64,000 nt of DNA from Idiomarina baltica OS145 (GTDB lineage: Bacteria; Pseudomonadota; Gammaproteobacteria; Enterobacterales; Alteromonadaceae), in assembly GCF_000152885.1 (NCBI RefSeq), contig NZ_CH672406.1, positions 221,457-285,456 of the forward strand. The letters are read 5' to 3'. The notes under the pieces were generated by a model. It was given only the letters and a program-made list of their open reading frames with translations, was not told the DNA's origin and ran no database searches. Made by a program: the position numbers and the translations under genes. Of the stretch, positions 1 through 10,414 are shown one piece after another (position 1 is the stretch's first letter; each line of letters opens with the position of its first letter).

Positions 1-1
1 T

Positions 2-925
2 GACAACGAACTTTTAATAAAAGTAACCGCCGTCGCTGTTAATCCTGTAGATACCAAAATCCGCATGCGTATCGGACAAGCGGATGATTATAAAGTTCTT
101 GGGTGGGATGCTGTAGGTATTGTCGAAAATAAAGGGAAACACGTAAGTGGCTTCGAAATCGGTGATCGTGTGTACTATGCTGGCGACATTAGCAAGCCAG
201 GCTGTAATGCGGAATATCACTGCGTTGATTACCGTATTGTCGGTCACGCTCCACAATCACTCGATGATCTCGCGGCAGCAGCGCTCCCTTTAACCTCACT
301 GACCGCGTGGGAACTTAGTTTTGACCGTCTGCAATTAAATCACCCATCAGTACATGAGCAGCGCTGTGTACTTATATTTGGCGGCGCCGGCGGAGTCGGT
401 TCGATCATGATCCAGTTACTCAAACAATTGACCGATGTCACCGTGATTGCTACTGCGTCGCGAGACGAAACACAAGCATGGGTAAAACAACTCGGCGCCG
501 ATTATGTGATTAATCATCATGGCGATATCAAACAGCAGCTCGAAGGCTTACCACAACCTACGGATATTGCCCTGCTGACCCACAGTGGCGACTACTTTGA
601 AACGGCAACCGAAGTAATAGCCCCGCAAGGCCGTATCGGCATCATTGATGATCCAGAGGATGCTTTAGATATCCGCTTACTCAAGCAAAAGAGTATCAGC
701 TTACACTGGGAGTTTATGTACACACGTTCACTTTTTGAAACCGCTGATATCAGCGCTCAACGAGATATTTTGAATCAAGTATCAGAGCTTATAAACAACG
801 GTCAAATCCGCTCAACCGAGGGCACACGCTTAAACGCAATGTCGGCAAGCACACTGAAACAAGCACATCAACTGCTTGAATCGGGAAAAGCTATCGGCAA
901 GATCGTGCTACCCGTCGCATATTAA
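2..925 (+). CDS. Zinc-type alcohol dehydrogenase / quinone reductase-like protein (5' partial)
   Basis: The reading frame is open from base 2, so the start codon lies upstream of the window; 307 residues are visible. The N-terminal piece reads AVNPVDTKIR, typical of the zinc-binding alcohol dehydrogenase-like (MDR) family, followed by a GroES-like part (GWDAVGIVENKG, FEIGDRVYYAGD). The Rossmann glycine motif GGAGGVGSI sits about residues 122-130 and should bind NAD(P)H. Catalytic zinc ligands of classical ADHs are not evident, so an NADPH-dependent quinone reductase or enone reductase role is more likely than alcohol oxidation. Substrate unknown. The gene ends about 70 bases before an efflux operon that has its own promoter. 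Confidence 0.85.
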   Translation, partial: DNELLIKVTAVAVNPVDTKIRMRIGQADDYKVLGWDAVGIVENKGKHVSGFEIGDRVYYAGDISKPGCNAEYHCVDYRIVGHAPQSLDDLAAAALPLTSLTAWELSFDRLQLNHPSVHEQRCVLIFGGAGGVGSIMIQLLKQLTDVTVIATASRDETQAWVKQLGADYVINHHGDIKQQLEGLPQPTDIALLTHSGDYFETATEVIAPQGRIGIIDDPEDALDIRLLKQKSISLHWEFMYTRSLFETADISAQRDILNQVSELINNGQIRSTEGTRLNAMSASTLKQAHQLLESGKAIGKIVLPVAY

Positions 926-926
926 A

Positions 927-956
927 TTTACAAACATACAAGCATGTATGTATAAT
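927..956 (+). promoter_or_regulatory. Sigma-70 promoter with embedded dyad operator, upstream of the efflux pump
   Basis: TTTACA (927-932) and TATAAT (951-956) are spaced by 18 bases and form a strong sigma-70 promoter. An inverted repeat, ACATACA (934-940) and TGTATGT (945-951) around AGCA, fills the spacer and touches the -10. The half-sites are identical to those of the E. coli AcrR operator as I recall it, although the E. coli spacer is longer. A TetR/AcrR-type repressor bound here would block RNA polymerase. No such regulator gene is in the visible flank. Confidence 0.7.
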
Positions 957-996
957 AAAAACGTTAAATGATAATAGTTATGACTAGAGGTCGTTC

Positions 997-2157
997 ATGA
1001 AAAAGCGGAATACTCCTATTGCAGCGGTGCTCGCTGTTGCCCTCACCTCCGCTACCCTTTACGGGTGTAGTGATGAGCAGCAAGCCGCTGCTCAAGGTGG
1101 ACAACAACAAGCGGTGCCAGTTGAAGCGTTAACCATCAAAACGCAGTCTGTCGAAATTCAAAACGAATTGCCCGGCCGTACCTCTGCCTATCGCGTGGCG
1201 GAAGTGCGTCCGCAGGTGAGCGGCGTGCTGCTTGAACGTAAGTTTGTGGAAGGCACAAAAGTCGAAAAAGGTCAGCAGTTATACCAAATCGACCCAGCCA
1301 TTTATCAGGCTGAGGTCGCCAGTGCTCAAGCCGATTTTGAAAGCGCTAAAGCCGCACTTAAAGTGTCAGAATTACGTCAGAAGCGTTTAAAAGAACTGCT
1401 TGCAGATAAGGCTGTGAGTCAAGATGAATTTGATTCGGCTGAAGCGACGTATTTACAAAACAAAGCCGCTCTTGCGCTAGCAGAAGCTCAGCTCAAACGC
1501 GCCAAAATCAACTTGGAATACACCAAGGTTAAAGCGCCTATAACCGGGATTGTTGGACGTTCTAATGTTACCGAAGGCGCTTTGGTGACAGCTTCGCAAA
1601 GCACGCCCTTGGTGACCATCAATCAGCTTGACCCGATATACGTCGACATCAATCAGTCAAGCCGCGAGTTCCTCGAGCTCAAGGCAGAAATTGAATCGGG
1701 CCGTATTGAGGCAAATAAAAATGGTAACGCCCCCGTGTCACTGAGTTTGAACGGTTTAGACTACCAAACTCAAGGTGAACTGCTGTTCTCTGAGGTTAGC
1801 GTTGACCAAGACACAGGCGCGATTTTGCTCCGCGCTGAATTCCCTAACCCGGAGAATAACTTATACCCAGGCATGTTCGTACGTGCGAAGGTCAGCGAAG
1901 GTACCTTGAATAACGCTATTTTGGTTCCACAAGAGGCAGTTACACGCGACGTCCGCGGCCGTCCTTATGTCATGCTGATTAATGATGAAAATAAAGTCGA
2001 GCAACGTATGGTGACCACCGCACGTGCTATCGACAACGAGTGGTTAATTAGCGACGGGCTCAACGCCGGTGACCGTATTGTCACCGCCGGCCTTCAGAAA
2101 ATTAGACCCGGTGCACAAGTGACTGTGTCACAAGGTCAACAGCCAGCTTCCAAATAA
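997..2157 (+). CDS. acrA: RND efflux pump periplasmic adaptor (AcrA/MexA family)
   Basis: Membrane fusion protein of a tripartite multidrug pump, linking the inner-membrane RND transporter to a TolC-type outer-membrane channel. The 386 residues start with a lipoprotein signal ending in the lipobox LYGC (Cys about 24). A biotinyl-lipoyl-like part follows (EVRPQVSGVLLERKFVEG), then an alpha-helical hairpin about residues 100-170 rich in Ala, Glu and Lys, the second lipoyl half (KAPITGIVGRSNVTEGA) and a beta-barrel domain (LYPGMFVRAKV). AGAGG lies 6 bases before the ATG. The permease gene follows 12 bases later, so the two form an operon. Substrates cannot be read from the sequence. The name acrA is by family only. 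Confidence 0.93.
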   Translation: MKKRNTPIAAVLAVALTSATLYGCSDEQQAAAQGGQQQAVPVEALTIKTQSVEIQNELPGRTSAYRVAEVRPQVSGVLLERKFVEGTKVEKGQQLYQIDPAIYQAEVASAQADFESAKAALKVSELRQKRLKELLADKAVSQDEFDSAEATYLQNKAALALAEAQLKRAKINLEYTKVKAPITGIVGRSNVTEGALVTASQSTPLVTINQLDPIYVDINQSSREFLELKAEIESGRIEANKNGNAPVSLSLNGLDYQTQGELLFSEVSVDQDTGAILLRAEFPNPENNLYPGMFVRAKVSEGTLNNAILVPQEAVTRDVRGRPYVMLINDENKVEQRMVTTARAIDNEWLISDGLNAGDRIVTAGLQKIRPGAQVTVSQGQQPASK

Positions 2158-2169
2158 GGGAACGACAGA

Positions 2170-5100
2170 ATGGCCAAGTTTTTTATAAATCGACCCATAT
2201 TTGCGTGGGTGATTGCAATATTGGTGATGCTCGCGGGGACGATCTCTTTGATTCAGCTCCCTATTGCGCAGTACCCAACCATTGCACCACCTGCGGTAGA
2301 AATCCAAGTTAACTATCCAGGCGCTAACGCCGAGACCGTGTCCAATACGGTAACTAAGGTGATTGAGCAAAATATGACAGGCGTTGATAACCTGCTGTAT
2401 TTCTCGTCACAGAGTAACGCCGGTAGTGCTACAGTAAGCTTAACCTTTGCCTCGGGTACTGACCCGGATATTGCACAGGTTCAAGTGCAGAATAAGCTAT
2501 CTCAAGCGACGCCTCAGTTACCGCAAGAAGTGCAGCAGCAAGGTATTACTGTTAGTAAATCCAGCAGTTCTTTCTTGATGGTTTTAGCCATGGTGGCTGA
2601 AGATGACCGTTATGAACAAACAGACTTGAGCGATTACCTCGCCTCCAATGTCCAAGATGCCGTGTCTCGGACCGAGGGTGTGGGTAACGTGCAAATCTTT
2701 GGTGCGCCTTATGCGATGCGTATTTGGGTGAAACCCGATGCGTTAGTCAATTACAATATGACTATTGCTGAACTGCAGTCCGCTATTCGCGCTCAGAACG
2801 CTCAGGTAGCCGCAGGTCAATTAGGTGGCGCCCCCGCAGTTGAGGGACAACGCTTAAACGCAACGATCATTGCTCAGACGCGAATGTCAGAACCGGATCA
2901 ATTCGAGAATATTCTTCTTAAAGTGCTTCCCGATGGTTCGCAGGTCCGTTTGAAAGATGTCGCGCGTGTTGAACTCGGTGCAGAAAACTATGCCATTCAA
3001 GCAAACTATAATGGTAAGCCTGCCACTGGCTTGGCGATTCAGTTACAAACCGGCGCCAATGCGTTGGCAACAGCTGAAGCCGTTAAGCAAACCGTTGCTG
3101 AGCTAGAACCCTACTTCCCTGATGGGATGAAAATGGTGACGGCGTATGACACCACACCATTTATTAAGATCTCGATAAGCGAAGTGGCTCGGGTACTGAT
3201 TGAAGCCATCATTCTCGTATTTGTGTTGATGTTTGTCTTCTTACAGAACTTACGAGCAACCCTCATCCCTACCCTTGCGATTCCGGTGGTTATTCTGGGT
3301 ACCATGGGCGTCATGGCGCTTGCTGGCTTCTCAATCAATACCCTGACTATGTTTGGTATGGTGTTATCGATTGGCTTGCTGGTAGACGATGCCATCGTTG
3401 TGGTGGAAAACGTTGAACGACTCATGTCTGAAGAAGGTTTGTCACCCAAACAAGCCACCATTAAGTCGATGGGACAAATCACCGGCGCGTTAGTGGCAAT
3501 TGGTGTGGTCATGGCCGCTGTATTTGCACCGATGGCATTTTTCCCGGGTGCAACAGGGGCGGTTTATCGTCAATTCTCATTGACCATCATCACGTCGATG
3601 AGTCTCTCGGTAATGGTCGCAATTATCTTCTCTCCTGCGCTATGTGCTACGTTGCTCAAGCCAGTGAAAAAGAAAGAGAATGGCGGCTGGGGACCACTAG
3701 GCTGGTTTAACCGCACATTGCAAAAAGCCACCATCAAATATCGCGACAGTGTGCATGGCATTCTGCGCCGCAGTATCCGTGTTGGTGTTCTCTATCTTGG
3801 CTTAGTTGCCGTATTAGCGTTCTTATTTACTCGCTTACCATCGGCTTTCTTACCGGATGAAGATCGCGGCGTATTCCTCACTCAAATGCAATTACCCGTC
3901 GGCTCTACAATGGAGCAGTCGGTTGCCGTGATGGATCGTATCGAAAACTATTACCTCAACGAAGAAGACGCCGTCCAGTCGGTATTCTCAGTGGTTGGTT
4001 TTAGCTTCTCCGGTCGTAGTCAAAACAACGGTATTGCTTTCGTGCGTTTGAAAGATTGGAGTGAACGAAACGAAAGCCAAGACGTGACAGATGTGATTGG
4101 TCGTGCATTTGGTTTCTTTGCCAGTGTTAAAGAAGCCATGATCTTTGCCTTCAACCTCCCTCCTATTCCAGAGTTAGGTACCGCCACTGGCTTTAACTTG
4201 TACTTGCAAGACCGCGGTAACTTAGGCCACCAAGCGTTGCTTGATGCGCGTAACCAGTTGCTCGGTATGGCATCACAGAACCCGATGCTGCAACAAGTTC
4301 GTCCTAACGGTTTGGAAGATGCGCCGCAACTTAAAGTTGATGTGGACTATGAGAAAGCCACTGCGCTAGGTCTCACCATTGAAAACATCAACAACACGCT
4401 CAGTGCGGCTTGGGGTTCATCTTACATCAATGACTTTATTGACCGTGGTCGCGTTAAGCGCGTTTACTTGCAAGGTGAAGCCGATGCGCGCATGTTGCCA
4501 GAAGACGTGAGCGAATGGTATGTCCGCAATAACCAAGGCGACATGGTACCGTTCAGCTCTTTTGCTAGCTGGGAATGGACCTATGGTCCACAGCGTATTG
4601 AGAGCTACAACGGGGTCTCGGCGATGGAGATCCAAGGCCAAGCAGCGCCTGGCTACTCATCAGGCGAGGCTATGATGGCGATGGAGCAATTGATCAGTAA
4701 ACTACCTAACGGCATTGGCTATGAATGGACGGGTACGTCGTTGCAGGAACAGCAGTCGGGTGACTTTGCCCCTATTCTGTATACGATTTCGATCTTTGTC
4801 GTATTCCTGTGCTTAGCCGCACTATATGAGAGTTGGTCGATTCCATTCTCAGTCATGTTGGTCGTACCTTTGGGTATTTTAGGTGCCGTCATCGCAACGA
4901 TGCTGCGCGGTATTCAAAACGATGTTTACTTCCAAGTTGGCTTGTTGACAACCGTTGGTGTGTCGGCGCGTAACGCTATCTTGATTGTTGAGTTTGCCAA
5001 GGACTTACAAGAGCAAGGTAAAGACCTGTTGGAAGCGACACTCGAAGCCGTTCGCTTACGTCTGCGTCCGATACTTATGACATCACTCGCGTTTATCTTT

Positions 5101-5271
5101 GGTGTCATGCCATTAGCGCTGAGCTCGGGTGCAGGTGCTGCAAGTCGTAACGCCATCGGTACGAGTGTCATCGGGGGGATGCTAGGTGGTACGATACTGG
5201 CCATCTTCTTCGTGCCGTTATTCTTCTACACTGTTCGCAAGGTGTTCCCACCTAAGCAGCAGGAAGAGTAA
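2170..5271 (+). CDS. acrB: RND multidrug efflux permease (AcrB/MexB, HAE1 family)
   Basis: Inner-membrane proton/drug antiporter of the pump, 1033 residues against about 1049 for E. coli AcrB. It has the usual twelve membrane segments and two large periplasmic loops. The N-terminus [17 protein letters not shown] is the family signature. The paired aspartates of proton relay are in [16 protein letters not shown] (about 405-407) and the partner lysine is in [12 protein letters not shown] (about 942). Preceded by AAGGGA 7 bases before ATG and 12 bases after the adaptor gene. No tolC-like gene follows, so the outer-membrane channel must be encoded elsewhere. A strong hairpin terminator closes the operon. 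Confidence 0.95.
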   Translation: MAKFFINRPIFAWVIAILVMLAGTISLIQLPIAQYPTIAPPAVEIQVNYPGANAETVSNTVTKVIEQNMTGVDNLLYFSSQSNAGSATVSLTFASGTDPDIAQVQVQNKLSQATPQLPQEVQQQGITVSKSSSSFLMVLAMVAEDDRYEQTDLSDYLASNVQDAVSRTEGVGNVQIFGAPYAMRIWVKPDALVNYNMTIAELQSAIRAQNAQVAAGQLGGAPAVEGQRLNATIIAQTRMSEPDQFENILLKVLPDGSQVRLKDVARVELGAENYAIQANYNGKPATGLAIQLQTGANALATAEAVKQTVAELEPYFPDGMKMVTAYDTTPFIKISISEVARVLIEAIILVFVLMFVFLQNLRATLIPTLAIPVVILGTMGVMALAGFSINTLTMFGMVLSIGLLVDDAIVVVENVERLMSEEGLSPKQATIKSMGQITGALVAIGVVMAAVFAPMAFFPGATGAVYRQFSLTIITSMSLSVMVAIIFSPALCATLLKPVKKKENGGWGPLGWFNRTLQKATIKYRDSVHGILRRSIRVGVLYLGLVAVLAFLFTRLPSAFLPDEDRGVFLTQMQLPVGSTMEQSVAVMDRIENYYLNEEDAVQSVFSVVGFSFSGRSQNNGIAFVRLKDWSERNESQDVTDVIGRAFGFFASVKEAMIFAFNLPPIPELGTATGFNLYLQDRGNLGHQALLDARNQLLGMASQNPMLQQVRPNGLEDAPQLKVDVDYEKATALGLTIENINNTLSAAWGSSYINDFIDRGRVKRVYLQGEADARMLPEDVSEWYVRNNQGDMVPFSSFASWEWTYGPQRIESYNGVSAMEIQGQAAPGYSSGEAMMAMEQLISKLPNGIGYEWTGTSLQEQQSGDFAPILYTISIFVVFLCLAALYESWSIPFSVMLVVPLGILGAVIATMLRGIQNDVYFQVGLLTTVGVSARNAILIVEFAKDLQEQGKDLLEATLEAVRLRLRPILMTSLAFIFGVMPLALSSGAGAASRNAIGTSVIGGMLGGTILAIFFVPLFFYTVRKVFPPKQQEE

Positions 5272-5289
5272 TAATTCCCAAGACACAAA

Positions 5290-5321
5290 AAAGCCCAGCT
5301 ACAGTAGCTGGGCTTTTTTTA
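5290..5321. terminator. Bidirectional rho-independent terminator
   Basis: Stem AAGCCCAGCTA (5291-5301), loop CAG, stem TAGCTGGGCTT (5305-5315), with an A run before and a T run after. It can stop the efflux operon on the plus strand and the convergent small membrane protein gene on the minus strand. Confidence 0.92.
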
Positions 5322-5332
5322 TACACGAAGAA

Positions 5333-5677
5333 TTAAGATTTATCGTTTTTATCAGATAAATCTTTATATTCACCGTCAATAACTGAGCCTTCACTATTTC
5401 GTTCAGAGTAATGACGCTCTGCTTCTTGCTGTGCTTGCCGTTGTTGCTCAAACTGCTGTTTGGCTTGCTTTCGCATTTGCCACATTTGCTTAATCGCATG
5501 GCGTTGCTTCCACATCACCGGTATCAACAAGACAAAGCCCACAGCAAGAACGATTAAGCCAAAAGCAATCGAGAAACCGACGATGGCAAGTAGCATAATG
5601 ATGCCGAGTATTCGGCCCACTACACTACCGCCCGAGTTAGCTTGGCGGACATAGATTCGGTTTTTGTACTGATTCAT
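5333..5677 (-). CDS. Small membrane protein of unknown function
   Basis: 114 residues, not recognised. A hydrophobic region about residues 21-57 (GRILGIIMLLAIVGFSIAFG, then a second segment ending LLIPVM) suggests two membrane helices, probably a hairpin. The remainder is a charged, Gln/Arg/Glu-rich helix about residues 60-95 that looks like a cytoplasmic coiled coil, and the tail is acidic. GAGGAG lies close before the ATG. The gene stands alone between the efflux terminator and the M28 peptidase gene. The predicted start and good ribosome site support a real gene, but no function can be assigned. Confidence 0.75.
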   Translation of the reverse strand: MNQYKNRIYVRQANSGGSVVGRILGIIMLLAIVGFSIAFGLIVLAVGFVLLIPVMWKQRHAIKQMWQMRKQAKQQFEQQRQAQQEAERHYSERNSEGSVIDGEYKDLSDKNDKS

Positions 5678-5743
5678 AGGTACTCCTCAATCCTCTAGTA
5701 ATTAGGACAACACCGTTAACAATCCGTTCCGCCTGTAAACAGA

Positions 5744-7435
5744 TTACTTACGCTGCTCTTCGGTTTCTTTACGTATCGCTTCAAACTCATTACCCTCAGC
5801 CCATTGCGGCCAGTCGCGTGAGTTTGCCAACGAACGCCCTAACTGATAGAACGCTGATAAATCCTGTTGCGTTCCTCGTAAGTCCCAGTCCGGGTTATAT
5901 TCATCGGCTGGCTTGTGATACGCCTCAGCGACATACTTAGCACGTTGCTCTTCAGTCCACTCTTTACCTTTCGTGATATGGTCATTACCACCTTCGGCGT
6001 ACAGCATCGGTACACCTTTTTTCGCCAAATTGAAATGATCTGAGCGATAAAAGAAGCCTGCTTCCGGTGTCGGATTAGGGGTTAAATAACGACCTTGCTC
6101 CTCAAGAAACGGTTGTACATATTCATCCATTTCTGAGTTCCCGTACCCAATGACCACGAGGTCTTTCATAGGACCATAAACGTTCATAACATCCATATTG
6201 ATGCCACCGACCGCTTTTGCAAGGGGGAACAATGGATGATCGGCGTACCACGCTGAACCTAACAAGCCGCTCTCTTCGGCGCCAACCGCTGCAAATACGA
6301 TAGAACGCTCCGGCGCAGGTTGTTGTGCGAATTTTTCAGCAATGGCGAGTAAGCCCGCTGTGCCAGACGCATTGTCCTGCGCACCATTATAAATGGGATC
6401 ATCTTCTCGCACTGGATCCGTGCCTAGGTGATCATGGTGCGCCATATAAATGACATGTTCTTCCGGATATTTGGTTCCTTCGATATAACCCACAACATTA
6501 TTGGTATCTAAGAACTCAAACTTATTTTTAACCGATACCGATGCTTGCGCGTTTAACGGCATCGCTTCGAAGTCATCACTTAAGGCTTTTTGCCGCGCAT
6601 CTTCAAGCGTCATACCTTGTTTTGCGAACAGCTTTTCGGCACTGTCTTTGGTAATCCAACCTTCGATTTTAGCGCGATCCATATTGTTGTTCTCGCGTTT
6701 TAAGTCGAAACGCACGGGCGAACCACCTGCAACAACGCCCCAACCGTAACCGGCTGGACCCGTTTCATGAATAATCAAAGCACCCGCCGCGCCTTGACGT
6801 GCAGCTTCTTCATATTTATAGGTCCAACGACCATAATAGGTCATCGCATTACCGTTAAAGAGCTCAGGATCTTGTGTCGCGTAGCCGGGATCGTTGACAA
6901 ACATCACCACGGTCTTACCTTCAACGTCGAGACCCTCATAATCATTCCAGTCATATTCGGGTGCCACGATACCGTAGCCGACAAACACCATGTCGCTGTC
7001 ACTCAGATCTACTTCATCTGTGACCTGCATAGTCCAAGCCATCATCTCAGTACGATACTTCATGGCTTCAGGCGCGTTGTCACCGCTAAAGGTCATATCA
7101 CTGACTTTGTACGGCATGATCTTGACCAGTGGAAACGGTTGACGATAACTATTGTTTTCCTTGTCAATTGGCTTTAAGCCCCACTCACGGAAGTGGTTTT
7201 CAATAAATGATACGACCTTTTCTTCCCCCGCAGATGCAGGTTCGCGTCCTTCAAATTCGTCTGACGAAATCGTTTTTAGGTAATCCCGAAAATTAGGATT
7301 AAATGCTGACCCTTTCAAATCAGCGGGTTGCTTATCAACCTTGGTTTGTTCCGCTGCTGACGTATCTTGCGACTGCTGCGGACCACACGCTGTGAGCACG
7401 GCTAATGCCACCGCGCTTATGATCAGTGGTTTCAT
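5744..7435 (-). CDS. M28 family zinc aminopeptidase, lipoprotein
   Basis: Exported aminopeptidase of 563 residues that likely removes N-terminal residues from peptides in the periplasm or at the outer membrane. The N-terminus MKPLIISAVALAVLTACG carries a lipobox (LTAC), so the mature protein should be lipid-anchored. A PA-like insert (GAAGALIIHETGPAGYGW) precedes the peptidase core. Zinc and catalytic motifs are HHDHLGTD (about residue 333), GAQDNASGTAG (about 350), AVGAEESGLLGS (about 385) and a late histidine in YRSDHFNLAKKG. GGGGAG precedes the ATG. It ends 66 bases from the small membrane protein gene on the same strand. Family assignment is firm; substrate preference is not visible. Confidence 0.92.
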   Translation of the reverse strand: MKPLIISAVALAVLTACGPQQSQDTSAAEQTKVDKQPADLKGSAFNPNFRDYLKTISSDEFEGREPASAGEEKVVSFIENHFREWGLKPIDKENNSYRQPFPLVKIMPYKVSDMTFSGDNAPEAMKYRTEMMAWTMQVTDEVDLSDSDMVFVGYGIVAPEYDWNDYEGLDVEGKTVVMFVNDPGYATQDPELFNGNAMTYYGRWTYKYEEAARQGAAGALIIHETGPAGYGWGVVAGGSPVRFDLKRENNNMDRAKIEGWITKDSAEKLFAKQGMTLEDARQKALSDDFEAMPLNAQASVSVKNKFEFLDTNNVVGYIEGTKYPEEHVIYMAHHDHLGTDPVREDDPIYNGAQDNASGTAGLLAIAEKFAQQPAPERSIVFAAVGAEESGLLGSAWYADHPLFPLAKAVGGINMDVMNVYGPMKDLVVIGYGNSEMDEYVQPFLEEQGRYLTPNPTPEAGFFYRSDHFNLAKKGVPMLYAEGGNDHITKGKEWTEEQRAKYVAEAYHKPADEYNPDWDLRGTQQDLSAFYQLGRSLANSRDWPQWAEGNEFEAIRKETEEQRK

Positions 7436-7449
7436 CGCTTCTCCCCTTT

Positions 7450-7956
7450 TTAGTTATTTTGACACTGCTCATTTTCGTTGAGCGGTGGATTGATATGCAC
7501 ACGATCGCCCATTCGGATATCATGTTTAGCTAAGAAACCGGCGTTCAGCTCAAGCACGTTGTAATAAGGCTCTCCGGGTGCATAACTGCGACACAGACGT
7601 GGGTCATCACTACCACACGGCATCATCGTAAACGTTTTTACGATACTGCCATCCTTTGCTAAATAGGCAATATCAAGTGGAATAAGGGTTTGGTACATCC
7701 AAAAACCCGATCCGCCCGGGCGTTGATTCGGATAGCGAAACAACATCCCCGAGTACTCACCCAGTTCCGTACGCTGCATTAAGCCGCGTGCCTGCTGAGC
7801 CATTGAGTCCGCAAATTCTACCGTAATGGGCTGTTCAACGCCTTCGAGACACACGTGCCCTTGTTCAAAATTTTGTGGTTCGGGTACCGACCACTGTTGC
7901 GCTACTGCACTTACGCTCAGCGCACTTAACCAGCCTATCAATGCTACTTTAATCAT
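7450..7956 (-). CDS. DUF192 family exported protein
   Basis: 168 residues with a Sec signal peptide (MIKVALIGWLSALSVSAVAQ). The DUF192 signature is clear: VEFADSMAQQARGLMQR, then MLFRYPNQRPGGSGFWMYQT, LIPLDIAYLAKDGSIV and VLELNAGFLAKHDIRMGD. The family is widespread and structurally known but has no established biochemical role. It lies 14 bases upstream of the M28 peptidase gene on the same strand, so the two may be co-transcribed. AAGGA precedes the start. Confidence 0.88.
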   Translation of the reverse strand: MIKVALIGWLSALSVSAVAQQWSVPEPQNFEQGHVCLEGVEQPITVEFADSMAQQARGLMQRTELGEYSGMLFRYPNQRPGGSGFWMYQTLIPLDIAYLAKDGSIVKTFTMMPCGSDDPRLCRSYAPGEPYYNVLELNAGFLAKHDIRMGDRVHINPPLNENEQCQNN

Positions 7957-8019
7957 GATTCATCGTCCTTAGATGTAACCCCTTGATTGTGTCCTATCCC
8001 GCTGCAAAGCGCAATGCTG

Positions 8020-9417
8020 CTAGCTCGAACACGACAGTGAATTGACCTGTTCGCCTTCCATCGGTGGTTGCTGCCAATGACCGAGTTCTTCAGCGCTTAA
8101 AGGCTCTCCGGTAAGTGCCGCCAAATAGCTTTCCGCAGGCGCCCAATTGCCCTGCTCTGCCTGTGTAATGACCTCAACAAGATGATGATTACGTAACGAA
8201 ACATGAGGATTAGACTGAGCCATAGTACTCAACTCGGGTTGTCGTTCGTTATAGCCCATGTAATTGTCATACCACGCTTTGAAAAGTGTATCATTCGGCA
8301 TAGCTTGCTCGCCCCTTAAGATGTTTTGCAACATGATAAAGCTGCCTTGGAAGTCCCACTCAAAGCGTTGCATGAGACCCATCCATTCCCCGACCAGTTT
8401 AAAGGCATCAGCATCGTCGCCGGGCGCAAGACCTAAGCGCTTTCTCATTCGCTTCAGATAGTACTGTTGCAAGAAATCCTCGTAGTCATTTAAAACAGGC
8501 GCCAACGCATCAACAGGAAATATCAGCGAAAGTGCTTGGCTCAGTCGTTGTAAATTCCATAGACCAACGCTCGGTTGGCGCAGAAAACTATAACGACCGC
8601 GTTGGTCGGTGTGATTAAAAATTTGTTGAGGAATAAAGGTATCGAATACCGTATACGGGCCAAAATCAAAGGTCTCGCCACAGATACTCATATTATCCGT
8701 ATTCATCACGCCATGAATAAAACCGAACGCCTGCCAGTCCGCAATCATCTCAGCGGTCGCTTTAACCACTGCACGAAACTGCTCAACCGGCTCAGCGTCA
8801 ACAAGTGCTGGCCAACAGCGCTGCATGACATGTTGCCAAAGTTGCTTTTGCTCAGAGACCAAACGTTCGCTATAGCAGTATTCGAAATGGCCAAATCTCA
8901 CATGAGTTTTAGCAACGCGTGCTAACATTGCCCCGGGCTCTATGCGTTCGCGTTGTATCCCCTGGTGCGAGCTGACTAAGGCAAGTGCACGGGTCGTCGC
9001 AATGTTCCAATGGTGTAATGTTTCGCTAGCAAAATACTCGCGCAGACTGGAGCGCAAAACTGCACGACCATCACCGCCTCGGCTGTAAGCCGTCGGTCCC
9101 GCGCCTTTAAGATGCAAATCGCTTAACTCACCGGCTTTATTTGACAGTTCGCCGAGCAATACACCACGCCCGTCACCCAAATCTGGATTAAACACACCGA
9201 ATTGATGCCCAACATATTTCTGCGCATGACCCACTTGCGCTACATTACCTAAACACCACTCACGAAGCGCGTTGACCGTTCTATCAGCTAAGCCGAACTC
9301 AGTCGCAAGTGATTGATTGAACAGCCTAATTCGCGCGCTATCAAGGGGCTTCACTCGATGCTGACTGACCAAGTTGGGGAATGTTTCGGCGTACTGTTGG
9401 CTTAGCACTAAACTCAT
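8020..9417 (-). CDS. selO: Protein adenylyltransferase SelO (YdiU family)
   Basis: Pseudokinase-fold enzyme that transfers AMP from ATP to hydroxyl side chains of proteins; the family is linked to redox and oxidative-stress control. The 465 residues are close to the usual 470-490. Signature stretches are GDGRGVLLGE, LKGAGPTAYSRGGDGRAVLR, MLARVAKTHVRFGHFE and FIHGVMNTDNMSICGETFDF, the last holding the metal-binding Asn and Asp. The protein ends CSS: bacterial SelO has Cys where animal SelO has selenocysteine three residues from the end. GGGAG precedes the ATG. Monocistronic by context, divergent from the YvcK-like gene. Confidence 0.94.
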   Translation of the reverse strand: MSLVLSQQYAETFPNLVSQHRVKPLDSARIRLFNQSLATEFGLADRTVNALREWCLGNVAQVGHAQKYVGHQFGVFNPDLGDGRGVLLGELSNKAGELSDLHLKGAGPTAYSRGGDGRAVLRSSLREYFASETLHHWNIATTRALALVSSHQGIQRERIEPGAMLARVAKTHVRFGHFEYCYSERLVSEQKQLWQHVMQRCWPALVDAEPVEQFRAVVKATAEMIADWQAFGFIHGVMNTDNMSICGETFDFGPYTVFDTFIPQQIFNHTDQRGRYSFLRQPSVGLWNLQRLSQALSLIFPVDALAPVLNDYEDFLQQYYLKRMRKRLGLAPGDDADAFKLVGEWMGLMQRFEWDFQGSFIMLQNILRGEQAMPNDTLFKAWYDNYMGYNERQPELSTMAQSNPHVSLRNHHLVEVITQAEQGNWAPAESYLAALTGEPLSAEELGHWQQPPMEGEQVNSLSCSS

Positions 9418-9520
9418 AAAACTCCCTGCGAATGCTATCAGACTTGCGCATTTGAGATTAAATGCGCTATCGTTTTACATATTCTTTTATCATGCATCAT
9501 ACCACTGCTGGGTTAATTCA

Positions 9521-10414
9521 ATGCAACTTTCAACGCTGAAACGCGTTACTGCCATTGGCGGCGGCCATGGTTTGGGCCGTGTACTTTCGTCATTAAGGTT
9601 TTTAAAACATCGCCTAGTCGGGGTAGTGACCACAACAGACAACGGCGGTGCGACCGGTCTTTTGCGTCAATCTCATGATTGTATCGCGTGGGGCGATATT
9701 CGTAATTGCTTGTCGCAATTAGTTGAACAACCCTTAGCCGCTCAGGTACTTAATTACCGCTTTACTGGCGAAGACCCGCTCGCAGGTCATAACTTTGGTA
9801 ATTTGCTTCTACACACACTCGATCAAGTCAGTGCCCGGCCCTCCGATGGAATTCGCTTGCTTAGCCGATTGTTAAACGTTGACACCCGGTTACTTCCCAT
9901 GTCGGAATGCCCAACGGATCTTATGGCACTGACGCACGATAACATGGAATGCCACGGTGAAATTCTAATCGATAGCTTGCCGCAATTACCACGTTCTTTG
10001 AAACTGACGAATAATGCGGTAGCAACACCTGAGGTCGTTCGTCATATAAGCAAAAGTGAGTTGGTGATTCTGGGACCGGGGAGCTTTCTAACCTCGGTAT
10101 TACCACCGCTATTGGTGCCGCAAATTGCTCACGCACTCGCCAACACACAGGCTTACGTCGTATTTATTGATAACCTCGCACATGAGAAAGGTCCTGCAGG
10201 GTCGTTGTGCGTGAGTGAAAAATTACGATTTTTGGAACATCATGTGGGTGCGCCAGTAGTCGATGCCGTATTAACTAACTTCCATGATGCTTCACTCACG
10301 ATTCCGCAACTCGGTGAGTTGACACCGGATAAAGACGTCTACTATCGGCACGATACTGGCGTTTTATTAGCTCAACTTGAACAATTACTCGGTCATCTCA
10401 GAACGGCGGCTTAG
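9521..10414 (+). CDS. YvcK/CofD-like family protein (gluconeogenesis factor type)
   Basis: 297 residues beginning with a nucleotide-sugar binding glycine motif ([20 protein letters not shown]). Further family landmarks are [32 protein letters not shown] and [15 protein letters not shown]. YvcK of Bacillus binds UDP-sugars and is needed for growth on gluconeogenic carbon and for normal cell-wall synthesis; the E. coli relative is YbhK. The chosen ATG directly precedes the family N-terminus; the open frame extends upstream but would overlap selO. The stop overlaps the dcd stop by four bases on the opposite strand (TTAG). The exact role here is inferred from the family only. Confidence 0.82.
   Translation: MQLSTLKRVTAIGGGHGLGRVLSSLRFLKHRLVGVVTTTDNGGATGLLRQSHDCIAWGDIRNCLSQLVEQPLAAQVLNYRFTGEDPLAGHNFGNLLLHTLDQVSARPSDGIRLLSRLLNVDTRLLPMSECPTDLMALTHDNMECHGEILIDSLPQLPRSLKLTNNAVATPEVVRHISKSELVILGPGSFLTSVLPPLLVPQIAHALANTQAYVVFIDNLAHEKGPAGSLCVSEKLRFLEHHVGAPVVDAVLTNFHDASLTIPQLGELTPDKDVYYRHDTGVLLAQLEQLLGHLRTAA

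Noticed and set aside
6767..7177. 136-codon plus-strand frame opposite the M28 peptidase
   Set aside because: Entirely antisense to a well-conserved peptidase domain and with no plausible ribosome site or domain; a shadow frame.
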